Positions 49,954 through 59,364 of a stretch of DNA of 64,000 nt are shown here, in pieces. A program made the translations under genes and the position numbers. Every line of letters begins with the position of its first letter. Within the stretch, counting starts at the first letter, position 1. Origin of the DNA: Anaerolineales bacterium (lineage in GTDB: Bacteria > Chloroflexota > Anaerolineae > Anaerolineales > UBA11858); contig JANQED010000132.1 of NCBI GenBank assembly GCA_028278545.1, positions 1 to 64,000 on the forward strand, in the 5' to 3' direction. Below the pieces are notes generated by a model. That model made no database searches, was not told where the DNA came from, and worked only from the letters and a program-made list of their open reading frames with translations.

Positions 49954-52140
49954 TCACCCAGAAAGACCTTCGTCAATTGAGATTTGCTCACCCTTGCTCA
50001 GTGCTTCGACCGCAGCGAAGGTGGCATTGGTCACACCGAATAGCTGGTCGTAGGGAATCGGAGGTGGGCCTCCGCCGAGGATTGAACTTGCAAAGGCCTC
50101 CCACGCAGCACGGTGACCTTTATCCTGGCGCAATCGAGAGCGAACCAGCTTTCGCCGCCCATTATGCACCATCTCCAACATACGGAAGTCATCCAGCACA
50201 GCCACCATACCACCGGCAAAAGCTTCGATGCGTTCCTTTGGGAAAGCCTTATCGCCATTCGCCAGGTATGTGACAGTTCCCAGGGACCCATCTGGGAAAG
50301 TAAAAGTGAGCACGACATTGTCCTCGTGGTAGACCCGCGCGTCAGGGAGGGCATGCGCAGTGACTGAATCGGGAGCCTCACCAACCAGGAATGTCAAGAA
50401 ATCAACAAAGTGACAGCCTTCGCCGATAATCCGTCCGCCACCTTCGGCAGGATCGTGCAGCCAGTGGGTGAGGGGAATAAATCCGGCATTGACCCTGTAA
50501 TGAATCACGAAGGGTTCCACGCGCTTAGAGAAGAAAGCGTGCATTTTCTGGGCTAAAGGGGCAAAGCGGCGATTGAAGCCGACGGTCAAAAGCTGGGAGC
50601 TGTTAGCAGTTAACGCTTCCTCGACAAGGATTAATGGCTCTCGGTTAACGGCCAATGGCTTCTCTACGAACACATGTTTGCCTGCTCGTAAAGCTGCGAT
50701 AGCCTGATCTGAGTGCAAATTGTGTCGGGTCAGGATGGCAACAGTATTGATTTTGGGATCATCAATGATTTGGGAAGCATCGCTGGCAACGTATTGAAAG
50801 CCGAATTTCTTCCCCGCATGCTGGGCACTCAACCCTGAACCAGAAACAACCCCCAATAGATCGATTGATGGTATCTTGCTGACTGCAGGAAGCATAACCG
50901 CGGTGGCGAAGTTGCCAGCCCCAAGAACTCCCAGCGATACACGTTCAGACGTCTGCACATTTATACGCTGACTCACCCCCAAATCCAGACGCTCAAACTT
51001 ATCAGTTCTTTCTTGGAGATCACCTTCAGGATATGTCAGCAGAACGCCCAAGAAGGGCTCATCTTTCTTGCCCGTGATGAGTTCGTAGGCTTCAGGTGCT
51101 CTTTCAATGGGGAATCGATGCGTGATCAAAGATGAGACATCCAGACGGCCCGAACCCATCAAATCCACGACTGACTCGACATTGCGGCCTTCAGTCCAGC
51201 GCACGTAGCCAATGGGATAGTCATGACCGAACTCTTCGTAATTCGGATCGTAGCGCCCGGGGCCGTAGGAACGTGAGTTGACGAAATTGAGCTCTTTCTG
51301 GAAGTATTCCCTGCGGGGAATATTTAGCCCCACAGCTCCGACGGCAACGATATTGGCCCTATCCCGGGCAATGGCGCCAGCCAGAACAACAGGATCATCT
51401 GAGGGGGTACCGGCGCATATCAAAACCGCGTCGACTCCCCGGCCGCGTGAAAAAGCCAGGGATGCATCCTCGGCCTGGTCGCGAAGAACAGCTTCGGCCC
51501 CCATACGACAGGCCAGTTCGACCCGGCTTGGGTCGAGGTCCACCCCAAAAACGTGACATCCTGCCGAGTGGGCAATGCACACCGTCAATAATCCCAATAA
51601 GCCTAAGCCGATCACCGCCACGCTCTCGCCGACCTGGGGTTGAGCCAACCGGAAACCGTGAAGGGCAACTGCACCCAGGGTGGCAAAGGCAGCAGACTCA
51701 AAATCGAGGTGGGGGGGAAGATGGGCAAGCAGATTTTTGGGTACAACGACATACTCCGCGTGCACCGCATATCCACCACCCGCGCAGGCCACACGGTCAC
51801 CCACCTTGAAACCCTGCAACCCCTCACCCACCGCAACAATGACCCCGGCGGACGAATATCCCAAAGGCAGGGGCTGATCAAGGCGATTGAGGGCGGCTTC
51901 CGCAGTCGTCAAGACGCCTTCTCGGCGAGCTTTATCCACCGCCTGGCGAACCAAATCCGGGCGAGAGCGAGCTTTGCCCACCAAGTTCTTTTCGGCAAAC
52001 TCTACAACCATGCGCTCAGTGCCAGCAGACACCAACGAGGCAACGTTTTTGACTAGCGCAGTCCCTGGTTTAGGCACAGGTATTGGAACATCGCCAACGG
52101 TAGTTTCGCCCGTACGGAGATTTTGTAATAGTTGTTTCAT
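49954..52140 (-). CDS. bi-domain oxidoreductase (Zn-dependent dehydrogenase + Gfo/Idh/MocA)
   Basis: GYSSAGVIVAVGEGLQGFKVGDRVACAGGGYAVHAEY...VGESVAVIGLGLLG; then VSLGVLGAGNFATAVMLPAV...HVFVEKPLAVN. Confidence 0.94.
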   Translation of the reverse strand: MKQLLQNLRTGETTVGDVPIPVPKPGTALVKNVASLVSAGTERMVVEFAEKNLVGKARSRPDLVRQAVDKARREGVLTTAEAALNRLDQPLPLGYSSAGVIVAVGEGLQGFKVGDRVACAGGGYAVHAEYVVVPKNLLAHLPPHLDFESAAFATLGAVALHGFRLAQPQVGESVAVIGLGLLGLLTVCIAHSAGCHVFGVDLDPSRVELACRMGAEAVLRDQAEDASLAFSRGRGVDAVLICAGTPSDDPVVLAGAIARDRANIVAVGAVGLNIPRREYFQKELNFVNSRSYGPGRYDPNYEEFGHDYPIGYVRWTEGRNVESVVDLMGSGRLDVSSLITHRFPIERAPEAYELITGKKDEPFLGVLLTYPEGDLQERTDKFERLDLGVSQRINVQTSERVSLGVLGAGNFATAVMLPAVSKIPSIDLLGVVSGSGLSAQHAGKKFGFQYVASDASQIIDDPKINTVAILTRHNLHSDQAIAALRAGKHVFVEKPLAVNREPLILVEEALTANSSQLLTVGFNRRFAPLAQKMHAFFSKRVEPFVIHYRVNAGFIPLTHWLHDPAEGGGRIIGEGCHFVDFLTFLVGEAPDSVTAHALPDARVYHEDNVVLTFTFPDGSLGTVTYLANGDKAFPKERIEAFAGGMVAVLDDFRMLEMVHNGRRKLVRSRLRQDKGHRAAWEAFASSILGGGPPPIPYDQLFGVTNATFAAVEALSKGEQISIDEGLSG

Positions 52141-52525
52141 AAATCGGGTCGAAAAGCTTTGTAGTCGAGCAGTTTAACTCTTTGACTTCGAATTAGGCGC
52201 GGGAAAACCTTTTGTTGATCAACAAAAATTCATCTTGAACAAAGCTCAGTATACCGCGACTTGCACTATCCCGGTACGAGGTCGCGGCAAAGATCACAAA
52301 CTTTAAAATCGACCGCTTTATCGGTCATATTCTCTTCGATGAAAAAATCGCGGCCTGAACAAAAGCATCATCCACAGGCATATGATCTGCGATCTGCGCG
52401 AAGATTCAGTGATTCTCGTAGATGGAGAGTTGATCTATAAAAACGGGGATTTTGCGATCTAAATTGGTGAAGCGTATTGCGCAAACCGGGGAATATTGAC
52501 CTGCCCCACGCTTTACATTGTTAAA

Positions 52526-53053
52526 TCACGCCCGCCAGAAACCACGCCGGACGGAACGGATTTCTGAAGCGGTGATAAACGCATCCCCATCGACTTCGTA
52601 AATTAGACTTTCGATTTCGGTAACCTGCTTGCGGCGCACATTGCAATTGAGCATGGTCACCATGCCGTCTTTCCCCCGAGCTGGGACTTCGGTCACGGCA
52701 AAGCCTTCCGCGCGCAAGCGTTCGCCAAGCGCATTCCCATACCGTGGGCTGATGATTTGCAGATGAACAAAACCAATCGCTAAGCGCTCTTCGATGTAGA
52801 TGCCCACCACATTGCCAGTAGCGAATCCCGCTGCGTAGCCAACAATATTGAGGGGGTTTTCTAGATTGCTGAGCACGGAGGTTATGGCGATGACGAAGAT
52901 CGCTGACTGGCAAAAGCCCAGTCCCCAGGCGATTGGTTTTCGACCACGCATGACGAACAAGACTCGCAGCGTATCGAACGTCATATCGGTGACGCGCAGC
53001 CCAAAGATCAACAGCGCGCCCAGCAAAGCATGAATAGAAAGGTCTAAATCCAC
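52526..53053 (-). CDS. DUF5698/DUF2179 (UPF0316-like) membrane protein
   Basis: 'IFGLRVTDMTFDTLRVLFVMRGRKPIAWGLGFCQSAIFVIAITSVLSNLENPLNIVGYAAGFATGNVVGI'. Confidence 0.88.
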   Translation of the reverse strand: MDLDLSIHALLGALLIFGLRVTDMTFDTLRVLFVMRGRKPIAWGLGFCQSAIFVIAITSVLSNLENPLNIVGYAAGFATGNVVGIYIEERLAIGFVHLQIISPRYGNALGERLRAEGFAVTEVPARGKDGMVTMLNCNVRRKQVTEIESLIYEVDGDAFITASEIRSVRRGFWRA

Positions 53054-53062
53054 AGTTTTGTC

Positions 53063-54094
53063 CTATGATGATAATTCAGAAAGCGGCCAGGTTGGTAGCG
53101 CATCCATATCTAGCCCATCGCGTTGACCTGCGCTGAAACGATAACACCCCGCACCTGCAATCATAGCAGCGTTATCAGTACACAAACTTATCGGTGGGAT
53201 GTGAACCGTCAGCCTGGACTCAGCCAATATCTTTTTGCGCAAGGCTTCGTTAGCGGAAACACCACCGACAACAAGAATCTCTTTTGCCTTGAACTCTTTG
53301 GCTGCTTCTATCGTTTTAGCGACCAACACATCAACAACCGAGGCCTGAAAGCTGGCTGCCAAATCAGTGACCGGCAATGTTTCTCCGCCTTTTTCAAGCG
53401 CCCGGACTTCTCGTAGCACTGCTGTTTTGAGCCCGCTAAATGAGAAATCCCAGGTCCCGGGCAGCTTGGCCCTCGGGAATTCCATTGCCATAGGATTCCC
53501 CTCTTCTGCAGCCTTTTGTATAGCCGGCCCCCCGGGATAAGACAAGCCAATCAGACGACCGACCTTGTCAAACGCCTCTCCAGCGGCATCATCCAATGTG
53601 CCACCTAAACGCTGGTAAACACAGTGATCTTCCATGAGAACCAATTCCGTGTGGCCGCCTGAGACGATCAACCCCAACAGAGGGAAAGACGGCTCTGAGG
53701 GTAATTCTCCGCTAGATTCATGCAGCCAGGCCGAATACAAGTGTCCTTCGAGGTGGTTGATTCCTAAAAGAGGCAAGCCACTTCCCAACGCCAAACCTTT
53801 GGCAGCGTTGATGCCGACAACCAACGAGCCCGGCAACCCCGGCCCGCGGGTGACTGCTATGGCATCCACCTCGCTCAAATTCATGTGGGCCCGGTGTAAA
53901 GCCTCTTCGATGACAGGTGAAATATGGAGAGTGTGCTGGCGCGAAGCCACCTCCGGGAAGACACCGCCAAACTGCGCGTGCAAATCCACCTGGGAGGCCA
54001 CCACACTCGACAGGATCACCCGCCCATCTTCTACAACCGCAGCGGCGGTTTCATCGCACGAAGTCTCAATACCTAGAACTCGAACGTTTTCCAT
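53063..54094 (-). CDS. tsaD: tRNA N6-adenosine threonylcarbamoyltransferase TsaD
   Basis: [19 protein letters not shown]...[14 protein letters not shown]...[13 protein letters not shown]. Confidence 0.98.
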   Translation of the reverse strand: MENVRVLGIETSCDETAAAVVEDGRVILSSVVASQVDLHAQFGGVFPEVASRQHTLHISPVIEEALHRAHMNLSEVDAIAVTRGPGLPGSLVVGINAAKGLALGSGLPLLGINHLEGHLYSAWLHESSGELPSEPSFPLLGLIVSGGHTELVLMEDHCVYQRLGGTLDDAAGEAFDKVGRLIGLSYPGGPAIQKAAEEGNPMAMEFPRAKLPGTWDFSFSGLKTAVLREVRALEKGGETLPVTDLAASFQASVVDVLVAKTIEAAKEFKAKEILVVGGVSANEALRKKILAESRLTVHIPPISLCTDNAAMIAGAGCYRFSAGQRDGLDMDALPTWPLSELSS

Positions 54095-54261
54095 TCCGTT
54101 TCACACAAATATATATTCTGCGCCTGGTTCATCATTCAGTCGCAGCTATAACAAAATAATCGGACCTAAGCCAACAACCAGGTTTCGGGAAATACATCGT
54201 TTTTCGACGCATGCTAGCAATCTGTCCTCGGGCATATTGAGCAAAGTCATGCCAGGATGAA

Positions 54262-55497
54262 TTACTGGATCGGTAAGACCAAATCCATAGGATATTCAGC
54301 CAAAATTTCCATCTCCCCATCCGGGGTCACCCAAACGGTATCCTCAAGCCGGCAGCCCATACCCTTCTCGGGATAATAGAGACCGGGCTCAATCGTCACA
54401 ACGACCCCAGGCTCCAAAATATCGTCTTGGGCGGCAGAACTGCCTGACCAGGGGCGTTCATGAACATGTAATCCCAAACCATGACCAAGGCTATGAACGT
54501 AACCTTCTTGAAGAGCGGGATTCTCTCTGAGAGTTGGGTGCCCTTGAGCTTCGAAGAGTTCACAAGTGCGTTTTTGATAGTCTTTGAAGGGCATTCCCAC
54601 CTTGAGCTCAGCCATGATCGTTTGATAAACGCTGTAGACGTCATCATACAAAGCCTGAACCTCATCCGGAGCATATCCCAAACACCAGGTGCGGGTGAAA
54701 TCGTAAAAATAGCCTCCCCCCGCTTCACAAGGGAAGATATCAAATATGATCGTCTGGCCGAGACGTAGCAAATCTTCTGGATTCCCCGAACTGTGCGGCA
54801 CCCCGGCATCCCGCCCGATAGCGAATATCGTACCCTCAGGGTTTTCAGCCCCTTCCATCGCCAGCCACAGATTGATACGCCGTTTTATATCGCCAATGGT
54901 GAGCGCTTCTCCTTTCCTATCCACCAAAACACCATTTTTGGCCTGGTGAGATGTCAGGAAATCGGCAACGTTGCCGACCACGGTCGTCGTAATCTTCCCC
55001 ATGCGGCGCATGTGCTCGACCTCAGCTTCGTCTTTCGCAGCCATGGCTTCCAGCAACATGGATTCGCGCGTCGGCTCTCCAACGATTTCCAGATCAGGCA
55101 TCAACTCCTGTAAAGCCGAAAACACAGCGTATCCAGCGCCCACTTCCACTTTTCCATAGATAGCCATGCGGCCGGAGGTGATCTCCTGCTCCGCGAGCAT
55201 CTTCTGATATCGCAGTGCCAATGCCTTGATTGCATCACCATTTGCTTGCTTGAGCAAGTCATCGAGGCCATATTCAACGAGGTTCTGGGTTTGAAGACCC
55301 GTAGCAGCGGCTTCATCGCGCTCCATAGGGCTGTAATAGAGCACAGGGTCGTTCCCACGCGCTTTGATCAAATCGGCATTGGTCAAATGACCCCCGCCGG
55401 TCAGATAATACATGGCGGGATTGTGCTGGGCCGGGCCGGTCACCAGAATCGCATCCAGGTTATGTTTTTTCATCAATCTGTCAAGATCAGATTTCAT
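54262..55497 (-). CDS. M24 family Xaa-Pro aminopeptidase-like metallopeptidase
   Basis: IIFDIFPCEAGGGYFYDFTRTWCLG...YVHSLGHGLGLHVHERP...GVVVTIEPGLYYPEKG. Confidence 0.92.
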   Translation of the reverse strand: MKSDLDRLMKKHNLDAILVTGPAQHNPAMYYLTGGGHLTNADLIKARGNDPVLYYSPMERDEAAATGLQTQNLVEYGLDDLLKQANGDAIKALALRYQKMLAEQEITSGRMAIYGKVEVGAGYAVFSALQELMPDLEIVGEPTRESMLLEAMAAKDEAEVEHMRRMGKITTTVVGNVADFLTSHQAKNGVLVDRKGEALTIGDIKRRINLWLAMEGAENPEGTIFAIGRDAGVPHSSGNPEDLLRLGQTIIFDIFPCEAGGGYFYDFTRTWCLGYAPDEVQALYDDVYSVYQTIMAELKVGMPFKDYQKRTCELFEAQGHPTLRENPALQEGYVHSLGHGLGLHVHERPWSGSSAAQDDILEPGVVVTIEPGLYYPEKGMGCRLEDTVWVTPDGEMEILAEYPMDLVLPIQ

Positions 55498-55582
55498 GTT
55501 TTTTCACCTCAACGGGTTTGTGATGATGTTTTCAATTCTAACGCGAATACCGCCATCAGAAAAAGTGTTTGTGTAATTCGCT

Positions 55583-56935
55583 TCAATCAATGCACTTCTG
55601 CACGCCCTCAAGCAAGATTTCATCTTGCTCGGGCAGTACGGTCCGGGGATCGAAAACCGCCAGTCCATCCTGGATGCGGCCAATAATAGGGGGATTATTT
55701 TCGCGCAGAAGATTCAAGAATCGATCTGGGTGAGGGAGATCAAGGGCCAGCGAGGAAGTCGGCAAGGTTTCTCCAGGAAGACTGCCGCCACCCACTGTCG
55801 ACTCGCCAGGAATCACTTCCCCAGATTTGAGGGTGGTCATCCAACCTTGAGCGCGAGCCTGTATTTCATCCTGGTTCGCTGAAATCATCCGCCAGACCGG
55901 TATCTCGCTCACGGCCTCGTCTTTCAAATAATGTAATAACGTGGCCGATAATGCCGCCAAGGCCAACTTATCTGATCGAACGGCGCGGGCAAGGGGATGT
56001 TTTTTTAGTTTCGATATCAGCTCACTCCTTCCAAGGATGATCCCTGCTTGCGGGCCACCTAACAACTTGTCCCCGGAGAAGCAAACCAAATCAGCCCCGG
56101 CTGCGAGTGACTCCTGCACCATGGGTTCATGAGCTAATCCAAATTGTGCGGTACCCAACAGCGTACCGGAGCCGAGATCATCCAACACCGGAATATCGGA
56201 AGCGTGCGCGGCAGCGACGATCTCGTCCAAAGCGGGTTCTGTGGTAAACCCGATGATGGCAAAGTTCGACCGATGGGCGCGCATCACCAGCTTGACAGGC
56301 TGTTCGTTGATGACCTTCTGGTAATCTCGGAGGTGAACGCGGTTCGTCGTACCGATTTCCACCAGTATAGCCCCAGACTGCTTCATTACATCCGGGATAC
56401 GGAAACCACCCCCAATCTCTACCAACTGGGAGCGAGCAATAACCACCCGCCTCCGACGAGCCAGCGCTGTCAGAGCAAGCAAAACGGCCGCGGCGTTGTT
56501 GTTGACCACCAGAGCATCCTCTGCACCGGTCAACCGAGTCAGCAGGGCTTCCGCATGGAGCAAACGCGTGCCCCGTTTCCCCTCAGCCAAATCATATTCC
56601 AGATTGGAGTAGCCTGCCGATACCCAACTCGCCGCCCGAAGGGCAGACGGGCTCATCGGAGCGCGGCCCAAGTTCGTATGAATGATCACCCCAGAGGCAT
56701 TAACCACAGGTCGGAGCGTGGGCGCTACCCAGGCTTCGAGTTTATCAACAACTTTGACGAGCAATTCAGCTTGGGACGGCAATGATTCCCCCATCTCGTA
56801 ACCAGCACGCACATCATCCAACGTGGCGCGGACCGCCTCAACAGTCAGCGGACGACCATAGCCCGCAATCCACTCGCTGCCTCGAGAAGTATTGATCAGC
56901 TTGTCAACAGATGGGAGACTGCGCAAATCAGACAT
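55583..56935 (-). CDS. selA: L-seryl-tRNA(Sec) selenium transferase
   Basis: SLPSVDKLINT...VINASGVIIHTNLGRAP-type segment (NASGVIIHTNLGRAPMS), NNNAAAVLL, CFSGDKLLGGPQAGIILG. Confidence 0.95.
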   Translation of the reverse strand: MSDLRSLPSVDKLINTSRGSEWIAGYGRPLTVEAVRATLDDVRAGYEMGESLPSQAELLVKVVDKLEAWVAPTLRPVVNASGVIIHTNLGRAPMSPSALRAASWVSAGYSNLEYDLAEGKRGTRLLHAEALLTRLTGAEDALVVNNNAAAVLLALTALARRRRVVIARSQLVEIGGGFRIPDVMKQSGAILVEIGTTNRVHLRDYQKVINEQPVKLVMRAHRSNFAIIGFTTEPALDEIVAAAHASDIPVLDDLGSGTLLGTAQFGLAHEPMVQESLAAGADLVCFSGDKLLGGPQAGIILGRSELISKLKKHPLARAVRSDKLALAALSATLLHYLKDEAVSEIPVWRMISANQDEIQARAQGWMTTLKSGEVIPGESTVGGGSLPGETLPTSSLALDLPHPDRFLNLLRENNPPIIGRIQDGLAVFDPRTVLPEQDEILLEGVQKCID

Positions 56936-56957
56936 AACGGTTTCAACAGGTAACGTG

Positions 56958-57350
56958 CTAAGGTTCCCAGCGGCTACCCTCCCACAGCCTGATCATCCAT
57001 TCCACAAACACGATCCCAATTGCCAGCAACAAAATCAAAGCCGGGGTCAGAACACGCCACAGTTGAAGCCACGTCAGCGTCGAAACAAAAAAGCCAATGA
57101 TCATGGCTTCTCGAAGCACCGTCGTTCGTTTGGCAGGCGGCGATGTCGGAAAACGGCGGTTCAAGAAAGCTGTTATCGGCAGCGTCGTGCCTGTAATCGC
57201 CAGAACCAATAAGAAGAAAAACAACCAGCGCGGGCCCAGCGTAGGTAAAGTTTGAAAAACAAGGGCTATCAAACCTATCCACCCAATGAGGGCAAGGAAA
57301 AATGCCGTAAACAGAAAGTCTTTAACAGGATGAGAATTTGTCGATTTCAT
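56958..57350 (-). CDS. hypothetical membrane protein
   Basis: 130 aa, several hydrophobic segments. Confidence 0.6.
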   Translation of the reverse strand: MKSTNSHPVKDFLFTAFFLALIGWIGLIALVFQTLPTLGPRWLFFFLLVLAITGTTLPITAFLNRRFPTSPPAKRTTVLREAMIIGFFVSTLTWLQLWRVLTPALILLLAIGIVFVEWMIRLWEGSRWEP

Positions 57351-57895
57351 CAGTGAGTGCAGTTCTAATACGTTAAGATTCTATCACAAGTGTAATTCCG
57401 CTGAATTTACTATCTCAGCAAAGTTCCTGATTCATATTTTGGTGTTTCAAACCTTTGGACATAGTTCCGCCAGTCAGTGAATTTTTTAAGATTTTCCTCC
57501 CCTAACCCTGGGGCTATAGAGCCAACAAGACCATACTTGCCCACATATGGGGGGATTCCTTTACAAGCTCCCAGTATCTGGGGGACATCAACCTGTTACT
57601 ATCTGACGGGCATTGAGGATATTGCCTGGCTCCCTCGCGGGTTTTCTTTAAGGTTCAAAATCTTAAAACATTGATTATTTTTAGGCTGGCGTAGGGTAAG
57701 CGTCTTGCAATACACGCCCACCCTCTGGTATCATCATGCCACTTTCAAAGCTGCATTTCGTCGTGAGTGGGGTGCAAGCCCTCACATTTGAACACCAGTT
57801 GAATATTTTACTCGAAGGATCTCATCTAACAGTGCAAGGATGAGACACGGTTCGATTACGTCAATTTTATACGCCATGGAGGAGGAACGCCAACG

Positions 57896-59212
57896 ATGAA
57901 AGCCGCCCAAGCCTGGCAAGCTGCACTCGGTCAATTACAATTGGAAATGCCCAAAGCCGCCTTTGATACGTGGGTTCGCGGTTCAGAATTGATCACGTAC
58001 GAAGACGGGGCGTTCACAATCGGGGTTAAAAATGCCTACGCCCGCGACTGGCTGGAAGATCGCCTTTCGAGCACCGTCGCAAAGCTCCTTTCTGGGATCA
58101 TGAACCGCACCGTAGCAGTCCGGTTCACTGTCTGGCAGATTTCCGAATCACCCCCCAAAGAGCAGCAGATTGAGAATGACAGCACCACCAGGAAAACCAG
58201 CAACCCGACGCTAAACACCCGCTACAATTTCACCAGCTTCGTTGTGGGGCCAAGTAACCGCCTGGCCCATGCAGCCTCACTGGCCGTGGCCGAAAGGCCA
58301 GCCCTGGCTTATAACCCCTTATTCCTATATGGCGGCGTAGGATTGGGGAAAACGCACCTGCTGCATGCCATTGGCAATCATTGTGCTCAGACAGACCAAA
58401 ATGTCTTATACGTTTCCTCCGAGGAATTCACCAACGATCTGATCAACGCCATTCGGTCGCACACCACTCAAGCCTTTCGCGAAAAGTATCGGCGCATCGA
58501 TATCCTATTAATTGACGATATTCAGTTCATCGCAGGGAAAGAATCCACCCAGGAAGAATTCTTCCATACATTTAACACGCTTCATGGGCAGAATAAACAG
58601 ATCGTGATGACCTCCGACCGGCCTCCTAAAGCAATGGTCACCTTAGAAGAGCGTCTGCGTTCAAGATTCGAATGGGGGCTCACCGCGGATATCCAACCCC
58701 CGGACTTTGAGACCCGCATGGCTATTCTCCACTCGAAAGCTGATCGTGCGGGCTACGTCATCCCCGATGACATCATCGCTATCATTGCTCGTAAATTCCA
58801 ATCCAACATCCGCGAGCTGGAGGGCGCCCTCACCCGCATCGTGGCCTATGCTGATCTGCGCGGCATGCCCATCGATTCAGAACTAATCGACTCGACCCTG
58901 GCCGACCTGCTCCCCCATCGCACGCAACTTCAACCTGAACACATCATCGACACGGTCGCAGATGTGTACGGAGTAGCCGTAGACCGCATCCTGGGGCGCG
59001 AACGCACGCAAACGGTCGCCCGTCCTCGGCAAATCGCCATGTACCTGATGCGCGAAGAAACCGATATATCCTTGCCACAAATTGGCGAAGTACTGGGCGG
59101 GCGCGATCACACCACGGTGATGTACGGCCACGAAAAAATTTCTGATTTGCTGGAAAGGGACGACAAAGTCCGCCGTCAAGTTATGGATATCAAAGAGAAG
59201 CTGTACAACTGA
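57896..59212 (+). CDS. dnaA: chromosomal replication initiator protein DnaA
   Basis: NPLFLYGGVGLGKTHLLHAIGNH...LLIDDIQFIAGKESTQEEFFHTFN...GGRDHTTVMYGHEKI; GGAGGAGG upstream. Confidence 0.98.
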   Translation: MKAAQAWQAALGQLQLEMPKAAFDTWVRGSELITYEDGAFTIGVKNAYARDWLEDRLSSTVAKLLSGIMNRTVAVRFTVWQISESPPKEQQIENDSTTRKTSNPTLNTRYNFTSFVVGPSNRLAHAASLAVAERPALAYNPLFLYGGVGLGKTHLLHAIGNHCAQTDQNVLYVSSEEFTNDLINAIRSHTTQAFREKYRRIDILLIDDIQFIAGKESTQEEFFHTFNTLHGQNKQIVMTSDRPPKAMVTLEERLRSRFEWGLTADIQPPDFETRMAILHSKADRAGYVIPDDIIAIIARKFQSNIRELEGALTRIVAYADLRGMPIDSELIDSTLADLLPHRTQLQPEHIIDTVADVYGVAVDRILGRERTQTVARPRQIAMYLMREETDISLPQIGEVLGGRDHTTVMYGHEKISDLLERDDKVRRQVMDIKEKLYN

Positions 59213-59242
59213 CCCCCACAAATTTTTGGAAGGCATAAATTT

Positions 59243-59278
59243 GACCCTAAAGGCAGATGTCTTTAGGGTCGAGTTTTT
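59243..59278 (+). terminator. Rho-independent terminator of dnaA
   Basis: GACCCTAAAG-GCAGATGT-CTTTAGGGTC-GAGTTTTT. Confidence 0.88.
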
Positions 59279-59364
59279 AACTTGAGACCTATGCTTGTTG
59301 CATTTGTGCAGCTTGATCGTCGAGCGAAGGCGCGCCTGTGACAAAGCTGTAGTCAAAACCGCGT

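Noticed and set aside
57484-57668. 6S RNA assignment for the closed 185-nt structure
   Set aside because: Size fits, but the central-bubble consensus could not be established by eye; left as an unnamed candidate.
57360-57895. Canonical oriC upstream of dnaA
   Set aside because: No TTATCCACA-type box cluster seen; only AT-rich stretches and hairpins.
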